DNA of 15,542 nt, from NCBI GenBank assembly GCA_002390205.1, contig DGOV01000038.1, positions 1 to 15,542 of the forward strand, read 5' to 3'. Source of the DNA: Proteobacteria bacterium UBA4457 (GTDB lineage Bacteria > Pseudomonadota > Gammaproteobacteria > Ga0077536). This document shows, piece after piece, positions 15,262-15,542 of this stretch. Below the pieces are notes generated by a model. It was not told the origin of the DNA. It was given only the letters and a program-made list of their open reading frames with translations, and made no database searches. Position 1 is the first letter of the stretch. The number at the start of each line of letters is the position of its first letter. Made by a program: the position numbers and the translations under genes.

Positions 15262-15542
15262 CTACTTGTCCTGCCCCATATTTTGCTTAACCATTGCATC
15301 CACAGCGAAATGCCTTATTCTCTGGATCATCGCATGAAGACCATTACTTCTGGTTGGTGACAGATGTCCAGACAAGTCTAGTTCTTCAATGAATTTAGGT
15401 GGAGTTGACAAAATATCAGCAGGCTTCCTACCCGAATAAACCATCAACATCATTGCGATGAGTCCTGCAACTATAGTGCTATCACTTGTAGCGTAATAAT
15501 TGAGTCTTTCTCCTGCTTTTTCCGTAACCACCCATACCTGAG
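15262..15542 (-). CDS. sufE: SufE-family cysteine desulfurase sulfur acceptor (5' end outside the window)
   Basis: The last 92 codons are visible, starting QVW and continuing through the window edge. SufE takes persulfide sulfur from SufS and passes it to the Fe-S cluster scaffold. Matching segments are YYATSDSTIVAGLIAMMLM, YSGRKPADIL, FIEELDLSGHLSPTRSNG and the C-terminal MIQRIR. The active-site Cys lies in the missing N-terminal part and cannot be checked. The internal GTG at 15531 is codon VWVV within the family region, not a start. The gene ends 8 bases before ileS, so the two are probably in one transcript. Confidence 0.88.
   Translation of the reverse strand, partial: QVWVVTEKAGERLNYYATSDSTIVAGLIAMMLMVYSGRKPADILSTPPKFIEELDLSGHLSPTRSNGLHAMIQRIRHFAVDAMVKQNMGQDK

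Noticed and set aside
1..15542. Phage, transposon, CRISPR, toxin-antitoxin or tRNA content
   Set aside because: No integrase, transposase, spaced direct repeats, toxin-antitoxin pair or tRNA-like cloverleaf was seen on either strand.

Overview
All thirteen protein-coding genes found lie on the minus strand, so the window is read from high to low coordinates. Base composition is moderate to AT-rich. Three genes use GTG or TTG starts or have close non-ATG alternatives. The presence of RoxA (ribosomal L16 arginine hydroxylase), a SufE protein, a Ttg2D/MlaC protein and an outer-membrane beta-barrel points to a Gram-negative proteobacterium, probably an aerobic (perhaps marine) gammaproteobacterium. 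I cannot place it more finely. The isoleucyl-tRNA synthetase is of the eukaryote-like type 2, which is unusual for that group.

Right side (15542 to 8198), mostly housekeeping: the 3' end of sufE (cut by the window edge); ileS 8 bases further on; an orphan mlaC/ttg2D-like periplasmic lipid-carrier gene; an xdhC-mocA pair for maturation of a molybdenum hydroxylase whose structural genes are not in the window; and roxA followed by a GNAT acetyltransferase. A 263-base gap (7935-8197) then follows. It holds a plus-strand sigma70-like promoter and a plus-strand hairpin with a T-run, together a candidate small RNA.

Left side (7934 to 146), accessory metabolism: a signal-peptide-bearing outer-membrane barrel; a tightly coupled three-gene redox complex (FrhB-like iron-sulfur flavoprotein, fused gamma-alpha 2-oxoacid oxidoreductase subunit, TPP-binding beta subunit, joined by two 4-base ATGA overlaps); then a 182-base gap with a long imperfect inverted repeat; then three genes of special interest. 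These are a PF10118 'metal-dependent hydrolase' whose Glu/His pattern is that of a di-iron carboxylate oxygenase, a four-helix membrane protein that aligns without gaps to styrene oxide isomerase (StyC), and an SDR oxidoreductase overlapping it by 8 bases.

My main hypothesis is that the left block is an undescribed catabolic or modifying pathway. The di-iron protein would epoxidise an unsaturated substrate, the StyC-like heme protein would isomerise the epoxide to a carbonyl compound, and the SDR would reduce or oxidise it. The 2-oxoacid oxidoreductase/FrhB complex would process a downstream 2-oxoacid to an acyl-CoA or supply low-potential electrons. The barrel could import the substrate. The family assignments are supported by visible motifs. 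The pathway, its substrate and the electron acceptor are inference. No gene-free stretch exceeds 300 bases. I saw no tRNA, rRNA, CRISPR array, insertion sequence or prophage gene.
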